DNA of 64,000 bases from Streptomyces populi (GTDB taxonomy: Bacteria; Actinomycetota; Actinomycetes; Streptomycetales; Streptomycetaceae). Position numbers and translations under genes: made by a program. A model generated the notes under the pieces. It searched no databases and was not told the origin of the DNA. It saw only the letters and a list, made by a program, of their open reading frames with translations. Shown piece after piece: positions 41,609 to 49,769 of this stretch. Position 1 is the first letter of the stretch. The number at the start of each line of letters is the position of its first letter. Where the stretch lies: contig NZ_KZ626873.1 in the NCBI RefSeq assembly GCF_002911015.1, forward strand, positions 21,688 through 85,687, read 5' to 3'.

Positions 41609-42164
41609 GCCATCGAGTATCCACCCGCTTCCGAGGGGTCGCTCGTGCGCCCCTTCACAAGCTCCGGCAGGGCCTCTGCTACACTCCGCCGCCCCCTCGG
41701 CCGGGGCCATGGCGGCAGGGGTGGACCGCCGGGCGGTTCGTACCGTTGTCAACACCGTGTGAGCTGCGGACCGACCCGTTCGGCCCAGCGGACCACACCC
41801 GCGCTCCACCGCTCCGAAACGCGGTCGCAACGCTTCACCGAGCATGCTGCCGGACCGTCCGGGCCCCCCGGAAGGACCCAAGTGGCCCCTTCGTCGCCCG
41901 GGAGGGCCTTTTTCCTTGTGAAGAACTTCACGAAGTTTCTCGACGGGGCCTCTCCGGAGGGGTTCCAGGACCCCTTCCGGCACGCTCATACGTTATCCGT
42001 TCCGCTCAGCCGAGGCTACTGATCGGTAGCAAAGGAGACCCGTGCCACGTCGCCGGACAAGGCGTCCGGAGCCCCCGCGGCGGCCGGGGGACGACGGGGC
42101 CCCGGTCCCCCGTGAAAGGGGCCCCGGGGCCGTCTCGTGCCCGTTCTCGACGGGCCGGCGCACG
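41609..42164. other. Regulatory region between ppx and ndh
   Basis: About 555 bp with no supported gene. It contains a Rex-like operator (41916-41933), a short GGCCC...GGGCC stem with five T just before it (about 41884-41914), and, near the ppx end, GGGGCCCCGG repeated at 42097 and 42118, which probably forms the ppx terminator. A strong ribosome-site-like AAAGGAGA at 42030-42037 is followed by GTG but leads only into the antisense of ppx. Confidence 0.6.
41916..41933. promoter_or_regulatory. Candidate Rex (NADH-sensing) operator upstream of ndh
   Basis: TTGTGAAGAACTTCACGA matches the Rex operator pattern TTGTGAA-N4-TTCACAA at 13 of 14 specified positions. Rex represses respiratory genes when NADH is low in S. 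coelicolor. It is upstream of ndh, a logical target; the distance to the ATG (about 310 bp) is long but possible if the leader is long. Confidence 0.62.
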
Positions 42165-43136
42165 TCAGTCGCCCTGCCCGCCGGCCTCGGCGTCCTCCGC
42201 CACCTGGAAGGCGATGCCGTCGAGGATGTCGTGCTCGCTGACCACGACCTCCTCCGCCCCGGTCCGCTCCATGATCGAGAGCAGGACGAGGGCGCCGGCC
42301 CCGATCACGTCCACCCGGCCCGGGTGCATCGAGCCGATCGCCGCGCGCTCGGCGTGGGTGGAGCGCAGCAGCCACTCGGTGATCTCGCGGACGCGCGCGA
42401 GGGAGACCCGGGAGTGGTGGATCCGCTCGGAGTCGTACTCCTGGAGGTCCTGCGCGATCGCCGCGATCGTGGTGACCGAGCCGGCCAGCCCCACCAGGGT
42501 GCGCGCCTCGCGCAGCGGGACCGTCTCCTCGGCGAGGTCGAGGGCGGCCTCGATGTCGGCGCGCATGGCCGCGACCTGCTCCGCGGTGGGCGGGTCGGTG
42601 ACGACGCCGTCGCGGACGAGGTGACGTTCCGTCATCCGTACGCAGCCGATGTCCACGGAGCGTGCCGCACGCGCGTGTTCGGTTCCGACGACGAACTCGG
42701 TCGAACCGCCGCCGATGTCCACGACCAGGTAGGGCGTGGCGAGGTCGTCGCGCCCGGCCAGCTCCCTGGTCGCGCCGGTGAAGGAGAACTCGGCCTCCTG
42801 GTCCCCGGTGACGACCTCCGGCTCGACGCCGAGGATGTCCAGGACCCCGCGCACGAACTCGTCCCGGTTCTCGGCGTCCCGGGAGGCGGAGGTGGCGACG
42901 AAGCGCAGCCGCTCGGCGCCGTGCTCCTTGATGGCCTCGGCGTAGGCGCGGCAGGCGGCGAAGGTCCGCTCCAGGGCCTCCGGGGCGAGCCGTCCGGTGC
43001 GGTCGACGCCCTGGCCCAGCCGGACGATGGTCATCCGCCGGTCCAGGTCGGTGAGTTCGCCCGTCCGCGGGTCGGCGTCGGCCACCAGGAGCCGGATGGA
43101 ATTGGTACCGCAGTCGACGGCGGCGACGCGGGTCAC
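42165..43136 (-). CDS. Exopolyphosphatase / guanosine pentaphosphatase family
   Basis: A 323-residue Ppx/GppA protein of the ASKHA ATPase fold. Motifs are AAVDCGTNSIRLLVAD, VVDIGGGSTEFV and LVGLAGSVTTIAAIA. It hydrolyses polyphosphate or converts pppGpp to ppGpp; which is not evident. It is short, lacking the extra C-terminal domains of E. coli Ppx, as is normal in actinobacteria. GTG 43136 overlaps the DUF501 stop (GTGA). It is the last gene of the eno-divIC-DUF501-ppx block. Confidence 0.93.
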   Translation of the reverse strand: MTRVAAVDCGTNSIRLLVADADPRTGELTDLDRRMTIVRLGQGVDRTGRLAPEALERTFAACRAYAEAIKEHGAERLRFVATSASRDAENRDEFVRGVLDILGVEPEVVTGDQEAEFSFTGATRELAGRDDLATPYLVVDIGGGSTEFVVGTEHARAARSVDIGCVRMTERHLVRDGVVTDPPTAEQVAAMRADIEAALDLAEETVPLREARTLVGLAGSVTTIAAIAQDLQEYDSERIHHSRVSLARVREITEWLLRSTHAERAAIGSMHPGRVDVIGAGALVLLSIMERTGAEEVVVSEHDILDGIAFQVAEDAEAGGQGD

Positions 43137-43714
43137 CGGCCGTCCTCGCCGGACTCGCCGGACTCCGCGGACTCGCCGGCCGGTGCGCCCGGGGCCGTCA
43201 CGCACGCCCCCTTGCGCCACCACTCGGGCAGCATCGCGATGGCCTCGTCGCCGAGCGGGTTGACGCCCGGACCGGCGGCCAGCGAGTGCGCCACCAGGAC
43301 GTGCAGGCACTTCACCCGGTCCGGCATGCCGCCCGCGCTCGGGAAGCCCTCCAGGACCTCGATGGCGTCACGGCGCGCGATGTAGTCCTCGTGGGCGGCG
43401 CGGTAGGCCGCGGCCAGTTCGGGGTCGGTGGCCAGCCGTTCGGTCATCTCCTTCATGACCCCGTTGGCCTCCAGCGTCCCGATCGCGGACGCGGCCCGCG
43501 GGCACGTCAGGTAGTACGTGGTCGGGAACGGCGTCCCGTCGGGGAGGCGGGGCGCCGTCTCCACCACGTCCGGCTGGCCGCAGGGGCAGCGGTGCACGAT
43601 CGCGCGCAGCCCGCGCGGCGGCCGGCCGAGCTGCTGCTTGAAGGCCTCGACATCGGCGTCGGTGGGCTCGGTGCGCGGGGTGGTGGGAGGTGGCGTTTCC
43701 ATGCCGTGAGTCAC
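43133..43714 (-). CDS. DUF501 protein
   Basis: A 193-residue soluble protein of the DUF501 family, found across actinobacteria between divIC and ppx. It has a HRCPCGQPDVVET motif, TTYYLTCPRA and a disordered Glu/Ser tail. The start is GTG 43714; an ATG five codons later is possible. It is coupled to ppx. No function is established. Confidence 0.9.
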   Translation of the reverse strand: MTHGMETPPPTTPRTEPTDADVEAFKQQLGRPPRGLRAIVHRCPCGQPDVVETAPRLPDGTPFPTTYYLTCPRAASAIGTLEANGVMKEMTERLATDPELAAAYRAAHEDYIARRDAIEVLEGFPSAGGMPDRVKCLHVLVAHSLAAGPGVNPLGDEAIAMLPEWWRKGACVTAPGAPAGESAESGESGEDGR

Positions 43715-43742
43715 GTGTCTTTCTGGTTCAGTTCATGGGTCG

Positions 43743-44219
43743 TCAGTGGTCGGCGGCGTCGGACCTGTCCACGCCGTCCCAGACATCGGTGTACCAGGGG
43801 CGCTCGGCGGCGCCCCGTTCGGCACGGGCCTGCTTGGTGGCGTCCGGGTCGATCACGACGTAGCCGGTCTCGCCCGGCATCACGTAGTGCAGCCGCTGCC
43901 TGATCTGCTGCTTCGCGTACGCGTCGTCCTGCCAGCGCGCCTTGAGGTCGCGCAGCTGCTCGACCCGCTGCCGGGCCTGCTCCCGCTGCCGCTCCAGTTC
44001 GCCTATCTGGGCGCGCTGGGAGACGTACTGCCGCATCGGGTAGGCGAGGGCGACGATCAGGGAGCACAGGACCATGGCGAGCAGCGCGGCCCGGCCGGTC
44101 AGCCGGGAGCGGCGCGCCTGCCGCTTGGTCTGGGAGCGGTAGACCCTGGCCGCCGTCTGCTCGCCGAGCAGCTTCAGCCTGGTCGAGGTGGAGAACCGGT
44201 CCCGGTCCTTCACGGCCAT
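43743..44219 (-). CDS. divIC: Septum-formation initiator, FtsB/DivIC family
   Basis: A 158-residue bitopic protein with a basic cytoplasmic N-terminus, one membrane helix (about 42-62), an extracytoplasmic coiled coil (QIGELERQREQARQRVEQLRD) and a conserved RLHYVMPGETGYVVIDP end. These are the FtsB/DivIC features of the sporulation/cell-division complex. It sits between eno and DUF501 as in other actinobacteria. Confidence 0.92.
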   Translation of the reverse strand: MAVKDRDRFSTSTRLKLLGEQTAARVYRSQTKRQARRSRLTGRAALLAMVLCSLIVALAYPMRQYVSQRAQIGELERQREQARQRVEQLRDLKARWQDDAYAKQQIRQRLHYVMPGETGYVVIDPDATKQARAERGAAERPWYTDVWDGVDRSDAADH

Positions 44220-44267
44220 GAGTCCCGCCTCCCCAGTACCGGCCCGCCGTACGGGCCCGTCACGTGC

Positions 44268-44310
44268 GTACGTCCCCGCACACGGTACGGGACCGGGTAC
44301 GGGGACGTAC
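44268..44310. terminator. Hairpin between eno and divIC
   Basis: GTACGTCCCCG (44268-44278) pairs with CGGGGACGTAC (44300-44310) across a 21-base loop. It follows the eno stop on the minus strand by about 40 bp and may be a terminator or processing site within the block. Confidence 0.6.
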
Positions 44311-44348
44311 GGAGGACGCTTGCTGAGCCCTGCGGGTCAGCCCGCGGG

Positions 44349-45629
44349 TCAGCCCTTGAAGCGGGGGAACGCCGAGCGGCCGGCGTACACCGCGGCGTCG
44401 TCGAGGATCTCCTCGATGCGCAGCAGCTGGTTGTACTTGGCGACGCGCTCGGAGCGGGCCGGGGCACCGGTCTTGATCTGGCCGCAGTTGGTGGCGACGG
44501 CGAGGTCGGCGATGGTGACGTCCTCGGTCTCGCCGGAGCGGTGCGACATCATGCACTTGAAGCCGCTGCGCTGGGCCAGCTCGACGGCGTCCAGGGTCTC
44601 GGTCAGCGAACCGATCTGGTTGACCTTCACGAGCAGGGCGTTGGCGGTGCCCTCCTCGATGCCGCGGGCGAGGCGCTCGGGGTTGGTGACGAACAGGTCG
44701 TCGCCGACGAGCTGGACCTTGTCGCCGAGCTTGTCGGTGATGACCTTCCAGCCGGCCCAGTCGTCCTCGAACAGCGGGTCCTCGATGGAGACGAGCGGGT
44801 ACGCCGCCACGAGCTCCTCGTAGTACTCGGTCATCTCGGCGGCCGAGCGGGACTTGCCCTCGAACTCGTACACGCCGTCCTTGTAGAACTCGGACGCGGC
44901 GACGTCGAGGGCGAGCGCGATCTGCTCGCCGGGGACGTAACCGGCCTGCTTGATGGCCTCGAGGATGAGGTCGAGCGCGGCACGGTTGGAGTCCAGGTTC
45001 GGGGCGAAGCCGCCCTCGTCGCCAAGGCCGGTGGACAGGCCCTTGGACTTCAGGACGGACTTGAGGGTGTGGTACACCTCGGTGCCCCAGCGCAGGGCCT
45101 CGGAGAAGGACTCCGCGCCGATCGGGGCGATCATGAACTCCTGGATGTCCACGTTGGAGTCGGCGTGCGAGCCGCCGTTCAGGATGTTCATCATCGGAAC
45201 GGGCAGCAGGTGCGCGTTCGGGCCGCCGAGGTAGCGGAAGAGCGGCAGGTCGGACGCCTCGGAGGCGGCGTGCGCGACGGCGAGCGAGACGCCGAGGATG
45301 GCGTTGGCGCCGAGCGAGCCCTTGTTGTCGGTGGCGTCCAGGTCGAACATCGCCTGGTCGATCAGGCGCTGCTCGGTGGCGTCGTAGCCGACGAGCTCCG
45401 GGCCGATCTGCTCGATGACGGCGAGGACGGCCTTCTCGACACCCTTGCCCTGGTAGCGGTTGGGGTCACCGTCGCGGAGCTCGATGGCCTCGAAGGCTCC
45501 GGTGGAGGCGCCGGACGGGACGGCGGCACGACCCGTGCTGCCGTCGTCGAGGCCGACCTCGACCTCGACCGTGGGGTTGCCTCGGGAGTCCAGGATTTCC
45601 CGGGCTACGACGACGTCGATGGACGGCAC
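44349..45629 (-). CDS. eno: Enolase
   Basis: A 426-residue enolase converting 2-phosphoglycerate to phosphoenolpyruvate. Motifs are REILDSRGNPTVEVEV, GAILGVSLA-type sequence (GANAILGVSLA), NILNGGSHADS, SIEDPLFEDDW, GDDLFVTN and MMSHRSGETED. I chose GTG 45629 (V-PSIDVVV): AAGGAG ends 6 bases before it, whereas the ATG at 45635 abuts AAGGAG with no spacing. Confidence 0.96.
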   Translation of the reverse strand: MPSIDVVVAREILDSRGNPTVEVEVGLDDGSTGRAAVPSGASTGAFEAIELRDGDPNRYQGKGVEKAVLAVIEQIGPELVGYDATEQRLIDQAMFDLDATDNKGSLGANAILGVSLAVAHAASEASDLPLFRYLGGPNAHLLPVPMMNILNGGSHADSNVDIQEFMIAPIGAESFSEALRWGTEVYHTLKSVLKSKGLSTGLGDEGGFAPNLDSNRAALDLILEAIKQAGYVPGEQIALALDVAASEFYKDGVYEFEGKSRSAAEMTEYYEELVAAYPLVSIEDPLFEDDWAGWKVITDKLGDKVQLVGDDLFVTNPERLARGIEEGTANALLVKVNQIGSLTETLDAVELAQRSGFKCMMSHRSGETEDVTIADLAVATNCGQIKTGAPARSERVAKYNQLLRIEEILDDAAVYAGRSAFPRFKG

Positions 45630-45752
45630 GAGCATCTCCTTATGGGATGTGACGCGGTACGCGGGGCTCGGCAGCCCTGCGGGATGAGCCTAACCGGCTC
45701 ACGGGGATCGGCCAGCGATCGACCACCCCTTGAGCGGAACTGAGCGTACATA

Positions 45753-45771
45753 TTGTTCCTGAACGGAACAA
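45753..45771. promoter_or_regulatory. Inverted repeat upstream of eno
   Basis: TTGTTCC (45753-45759) and GGAACAA (45765-45771) flank TGAAC, in AT-rich sequence 124 bp upstream of eno. It could be a regulator site for eno or part of the T-rich tail of the rpfA terminator. Confidence 0.4.
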
Positions 45772-45787
45772 AAAAAGAAATAAAAAA

Positions 45788-45829
45788 CCCCGCTCCGGCG
45801 CGTGCGGGGGAACACGCGCCGGAGCGGGG
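45788..45829 (-). terminator. Rho-independent terminator with T-tract, for rpfA
   Basis: A 17-bp perfect stem (outer CCCCGCTCCG, arms 45788-45804 and 45813-45829, loop CGGGGGAA) is followed on the minus strand by TTTTTTATTTC and more T. This is a canonical terminator, rare in such GC-rich DNA. It lies about 170 bp after the rpfA stop and insulates eno. Confidence 0.9.
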
Positions 45830-45872
45830 AGCCCGTGGGGACGGGGGCCTCGGTGGGCCTCCGGTACGGGGG

Positions 45873-45907
45873 TCCCGCCGGGCCTCCGGCACGGAGGCCC
45901 GGCGGGA
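45873..45907. terminator. Second hairpin after rpfA
   Basis: TCCCGCCGGGCCTCCG (45873-45888) and its complement (45892-45907) flank GCA. It is between the rpfA stop and the T-tract terminator. Confidence 0.7.
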
Positions 45908-45999
45908 GAGCGGCCCTCGGCCGGGAAGGCGCGGAGCAGAACCGGGACCGTGACCGTCCTCCGCCGAAGACGGCCAGGTCAGCCCGCGTGCCGCACCGT

Positions 46000-46719
46000 T
46001 CAGCGCAGGTGCAGCTGCTGGCCCGGGTAGATGAAGTCGGCGTCGGCGACGATGTCCTTGTTCAGCTTGAACAGCTTCTGCCAGCCGCCCTTGACGTGCT
46101 TCTTCTCGGCGATCGAGCTGAGGGTGTCACCCTTGACGACCTTGTACTCGCCGTCGCCCTTCTTGACCTTCTTGCCGGTCGGGGTGGTGACGGTCTTCTG
46201 GACGGCGGGGCGCTCCGCGGAACGGGCGGCGTGCTGCTCCGTCGTACGGGTGGCGGGCTGTTCCGTCGCGCGGGGGGCGGGAGCGCTCTGCGAGCCGCTC
46301 GAGGAGGAGGCGGACGGGGCCGCCGGGGCCGAGCCGCCGCCGTACGGGGTGCTCGACAGGCCGACGCCACAGGTCGGCCAGGCGCCCTTGCCCTGCGCGG
46401 CGAGGACCTTCTCGCCGATGGCGATCTGCTGCGACTTCGAGGCCTGGTCGGCGGTCGAGGCGTAGGCGGTGCCGCCGTACGCGGCCCAGGTGGAGGACGA
46501 GAACTGAAGGCCGCCGTAGTAACCGTTGCCGGTGTTGATCGACCAGTTGCCGCCGGACTCGCACTGGGCGACGGCGTCCCACTCGGAGGCGGTGGCGGCG
46601 GAGGCGCTGCCGGCCGCCATCAGCGGGGCGGCGATGGCGGCACCGGTGACGCCGGCGAGCGCGGCGACACGGGTGGCCTTGTTGGGACGGCGGTGCTTGC
46701 CCTTGCCGGAAAACAGCAT
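46000..46719 (-). CDS. rpfA: Resuscitation-promoting factor with LysM domain
   Basis: A 239-residue secreted muralytic enzyme. It has a signal peptide ending SASA-ATA, then the Rpf transglycosylase-like domain (WDAVAQCESGGNWSINTGNGYYGG) with catalytic E54. A Ser/Pro/Ala linker leads to a C-terminal LysM domain (EYKVVKGDTLSSIAEKKHV... ending IYPGQQLHLR), which binds peptidoglycan. In S. coelicolor RpfA has this LysM layout and is under a c-di-AMP riboswitch; the same switch precedes this gene. It promotes spore germination by trimming cell wall. Confidence 0.93.
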   Translation of the reverse strand: MLFSGKGKHRRPNKATRVAALAGVTGAAIAAPLMAAGSASAATASEWDAVAQCESGGNWSINTGNGYYGGLQFSSSTWAAYGGTAYASTADQASKSQQIAIGEKVLAAQGKGAWPTCGVGLSSTPYGGGSAPAAPSASSSSGSQSAPAPRATEQPATRTTEQHAARSAERPAVQKTVTTPTGKKVKKGDGEYKVVKGDTLSSIAEKKHVKGGWQKLFKLNKDIVADADFIYPGQQLHLR

Positions 46720-46739
46720 GGAGTGATCCCCTCACCGAC

Positions 46740-46900
46740 GCCTGCGAGGTGAGCTGTCGGGTTCGGGCCGGTTGAGTTGCCCGGCCACGCGCCCCCGTCC
46801 CGTCTCCAGGACGTCCGGCACGCGGCTTAACCCCAAGCCGTTCCCGGGTGTCTCTCAACTCCCGGGACCGGCACTTACCTTGGTTCCCCCGCTCCTGCCC
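46740..46900 (-). ncRNA. c-di-AMP (ydaO-type) riboswitch before rpfA
   Basis: On the minus strand the leader of rpfA contains the ydaO marks in order: CGGGGGAACCAAGG near the start (46895-46880), a GC stem region, and CCCGACAGCTCACCTCGCAG then GCG at the end (about 46763-46739). A final stem CTCACC/GGTGAG (46731-46736 with 46748-46753) overlaps GAGGGG, the likely ribosome site, so ligand binding could hide it or alter termination. ydaO switches bind c-di-AMP and control cell-wall hydrolases in actinobacteria. The boundaries are approximate. Confidence 0.9.
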
Positions 46901-47034
46901 ACGGCGCATGACGCGACGACTGTTCCCGTACGGCCGTCGGCAGGATTCGGCGTTGCGACCGTCGGGGCCCGCTGTGGCGAGCGGTCCGACCGTAAGCAGT
47001 GAATCGCCGGAAATTCAAAGACGATCAGGGCTTC

Positions 47035-47050
47035 TGAGACTCATGTCTCA
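47035..47050 (-). terminator. Weak hairpin after rpfC
   Basis: TGAGAC (47035-47040) and GTCTCA (47045-47050) pair around TCAT, about 50 bp after the rpfC stop. Confidence 0.4.
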
Positions 47051-47098
47051 CTCGATCCAAAAGGGACATTCCATGGCGAACCGTGACGCGAACTGCCG

Positions 47099-48064
47099 CT
47101 AGTTCTGGGCCGTTTCGGCAGCGGCGGCAATGCTCCGACCAGGGACGACGAGGCCGGGACCGCTGTCGGCCGCCACCTGGTCCACGGTGAGCAGCTCGCC
47201 GCCCCCGTCCTCGGAGCCGAGGGAGTCGGAGGTGCCCCAGAGGCTGTCCATGACCTCCGCGACGTACGAGTTGCCGACGGCGCCGCTCGGGAGACCCGGG
47301 GCGCTCGCGGCGTGCCGCCCGCCCGAGGCCTCGGCCTGGCTGCCGGCCGTGCTCTCCGCGGCGTCCGCGCCACGGTGCCGCCCGGTGCCAGTGCCCGGCG
47401 TGGCGGAGGCGCTCGAAGAGGCTTCCTTCTGGTTGGACTTGGCCGATTCGTCACCCTTGTCGCCCTTGCCGGCCTTCGCGTCCGAGGCGCCGGAGCTCTG
47501 CGAGGCGCTGGGCTTCGCGGTGTCGCCGGTCGCGTCCGAGGAGTCACCCGAATCGGCGGAAGTCGAGGAACCGGTCGAAGGGGACGAACTGGGCGAAGTG
47601 GCCAGGCCGGACGAAACGTACGAGCCGGACTCGTCCCCGGTGTTCGACGAGTCGCCGGCCACGCCCGTGTCGACGCTGACCTCGCCCGAGCTCTTGGCGA
47701 GCCCGGAGAGCGGCCCACAGGTCGGCCAGGCCGCGAGACCCGAGTCGGCGAGCACCTTCTCGGCGACGGCTATCTGCTGCGAGCGGCTGGCCTGGTCGGC
47801 CGTCGGGGCGTACTCGAGGCCGCCGTGCGACTCCCAGTTGGCCTGGTCGAGCTGGAGGCCGCCGTAGTACCCGTTGCCCCCGTTGGAGCTCCACGCGCCA
47901 CCGCTCTCGCACTGCGCCACCTTGTCCCAGGTGGTCCCGTCGGCCGCGCTCGCGCTCGCCGCGGCGAGCAACGGGATGGCGATCGCCGATCCGGTCACCC
48001 CTGCGGCGACGATGAGTGCCGGGGCCTGACGAGGGCGACGGTGACGGCCGTTCCCGGAGAGCAT
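47099..48064 (-). CDS. rpfC: Resuscitation-promoting factor, RpfC-like
   Basis: A 321-residue secreted protein. It has a signal peptide ending ASASA-ADG, then an Rpf domain (WDKVAQCESGGAWSSNGGNGYYGG) with catalytic E53. A long Ser/Asp/Gly/Ala-rich region of about 180 residues follows in place of LysM. The C-terminus ends AAAAETAQN with no sorting signal. AAAGG precedes the ATG at 48064. It lies upstream of rpfA on the same strand, as RpfC beside RpfA in S. coelicolor. No riboswitch is seen in its own leader. Confidence 0.88.
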   Translation of the reverse strand: MLSGNGRHRRPRQAPALIVAAGVTGSAIAIPLLAAASASAADGTTWDKVAQCESGGAWSSNGGNGYYGGLQLDQANWESHGGLEYAPTADQASRSQQIAVAEKVLADSGLAAWPTCGPLSGLAKSSGEVSVDTGVAGDSSNTGDESGSYVSSGLATSPSSSPSTGSSTSADSGDSSDATGDTAKPSASQSSGASDAKAGKGDKGDESAKSNQKEASSSASATPGTGTGRHRGADAAESTAGSQAEASGGRHAASAPGLPSGAVGNSYVAEVMDSLWGTSDSLGSEDGGGELLTVDQVAADSGPGLVVPGRSIAAAAETAQN

Positions 48065-48313
48065 GCGAGAGCCTTTCGAGCGACAGCGGGGGAGCAGCAC
48101 GGCCCCCGCCGAACGAGAAGCACGGGCGCCGCGTTGATGGGTGAAGGTAGTCGCAGTCGAACGCTGGTTACAAGTCGATGCAGTACAGATCACGCGAAGA
48201 TCACAGACTTGATGGAGCGTCATGTTCCGCTAGCCCGAAGGGCACTCTTTCCGGTATGCGGAAGGGTTCGTTCGGCAGAGGCGCCGAAGGGTCGCCGATG
48301 GGCCGATCAAGTC
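48065..48313. promoter_or_regulatory. Region holding the rpfC promoter
   Basis: A 249-bp AT-richer gap between the P450 stop and rpfC. On the minus strand GTGATCTTCGCGTGATC (near 48188-48204) contains a direct repeat, GTGATC, and TTGTAA near 48176 could be a -35 box. No -10 could be set firmly. Confidence 0.35.
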
Positions 48314-49585
48314 CTATTTGGCCGGGGTGAATTCCACCGGAAGCGTGCGCAATCCGCGCATAATGAGCCCTCCGCGCCAGCGCAAATCGGCCGATTCCCC
48401 GGCGAGTTGGATGTCGGGAAGTCGCTTGAGGAGCGTGCCGAGCGCGGTCTGCCCCTCCAGCCGGGCGAGCGGCGCGCCCAGGCAGTAGTGGATGCCGTGG
48501 CCGTATCCCAAGTGCTGAAGGTCACGTCGCGAGAGATCGAGCGTGTCCGGCTGTTCGAAGCGTTCGGGGTCGCGGTCCGCGGCGGCGAGGACCACGAGCA
48601 CGGGGTCGCCGGCCGCGATGTCCTGCCCGCCGATCCGCACGTCCTCGGTCGCGAACCGCCAGGTGGCCAGTTCCACGGGCCCGTCGTAGCGGAGGAGTTC
48701 CTCGACGCCCGTCTCCAGCAGCCCGCTCTCCCCGGCCGCGAGGGAGGCCTGTAGGAGCGCCCGCTGCCCGGGGTGGGTCAGGAGGGCGTGCATCCCGTTG
48801 CCGATGAGGTTGACCGTGGTCTCGAACCCGGCGAAGAGCAGGATGAAGGCCATGGCGGCGGCCTCGTTCTCGGTGAGGTGCTCCCCGTGGTCGGAGGCGC
48901 GGATGAGACCGGAGATGAGGTCCTCGCCGGGCTCGGGCTCCGCGGTCAGCGCCTCGCGCTTGCGGTGGATGAGTTCGGCGAGGTACCCGCGCATCTTCTT
49001 CACGGACCGGGCGACCCCGCCCCTGGGCCCGCCGCCGTGCCGGATCATCATTCCCGCCCAGTCCCGGAAGTCGTCCTGGTCCTCGCGCGGGACGCCGAGC
49101 AGGTCGCAGATGGCGTAGATGGGGAGCGGGAAGGCGAACTCGTGGATGAGGTCCGCGGAACCCCTGGCCGCGAACCCGGCGATGAGCTGGTCCGTCAGCT
49201 CCTGCACCCGTGGGGCGAATTCGGCCACGCGCCGGGGGGTGAACGCCTTGCTGACGAGCCGCCGCAGCCGGGTGTGGTCCGGCGGGTCGATGTTCAGCAG
49301 GTGCGTCATCAGCTCGGCCTTGCGCTCCCCGGGGATCCCGGTGCGGCCCTTGGCGTGCGCGGGCTCGTCGTGGTGCGCGGGATTCTTGGACAGCCGCTGG
49401 TCGGCGAGCGTCTGCCTGGCGTCGGCGTACCGCGTGACGAGCCAGGCCTCCACCCCGCTGGGCAGCCGGGTGCGGTGCACGGGCGCGTGCTCCCTGAGCC
49501 AGGCGTAGGCCGGGTAGGGGTCGGTGGCGAACTCCCAGGTGAAGAGTTCGGGGGCGGCGCTTGCGGAGGCTTCGTGCTCGGTCAC
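48314..49585 (-). CDS. Cytochrome P450
   Basis: A 423-residue bacterial class I P450. The I-helix is FAGFETTVN, the K-helix EELLRYDGP gives ExxR, and the haem loop is LGYGHGIHYCLGAPLARLE with the axial Cys. The GTG at 49585 follows GGGGAG directly, an unusually short spacing, but the N-terminus (TEHEASAS) agrees with family length. No ferredoxin gene is adjacent and the substrate is unknown. Confidence 0.92.
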   Translation of the reverse strand: MTEHEASASAAPELFTWEFATDPYPAYAWLREHAPVHRTRLPSGVEAWLVTRYADARQTLADQRLSKNPAHHDEPAHAKGRTGIPGERKAELMTHLLNIDPPDHTRLRRLVSKAFTPRRVAEFAPRVQELTDQLIAGFAARGSADLIHEFAFPLPIYAICDLLGVPREDQDDFRDWAGMMIRHGGGPRGGVARSVKKMRGYLAELIHRKREALTAEPEPGEDLISGLIRASDHGEHLTENEAAAMAFILLFAGFETTVNLIGNGMHALLTHPGQRALLQASLAAGESGLLETGVEELLRYDGPVELATWRFATEDVRIGGQDIAAGDPVLVVLAAADRDPERFEQPDTLDLSRRDLQHLGYGHGIHYCLGAPLARLEGQTALGTLLKRLPDIQLAGESADLRWRGGLIMRGLRTLPVEFTPAK

Positions 49586-49769
49586 TCCCCGACGGTATCC
49601 GCAGGGGGCGGCGGCCTCCTGGCCGCGGGGCGCCGGTGGTGCGCCCCGCGGACCACGGTGGCCGCGGGAGGCGGTGCCCCCGCCCCCGGACCGCCCGGCA
49701 CGCCACCGCCCGGACACCGGGCCCGCCCTCGTTCTCGCCCTCGCCCCCGTCCCGGCCGTCGTGCCCGTT

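Noticed and set aside
42042..43385. GTG frame preceded by an excellent AAAGGAGA site, 447 codons
   Set aside because: Nearly all of it is antisense to ppx and DUF501, and the product looks like a shadow translation. The ribosome-like site may be chance.
48314..49585. P450 as part of a secondary-metabolite cluster
   Set aside because: Its neighbours (rpf, mazG, SurA-like) are core genes, and there are no biosynthetic enzymes or a ferredoxin.
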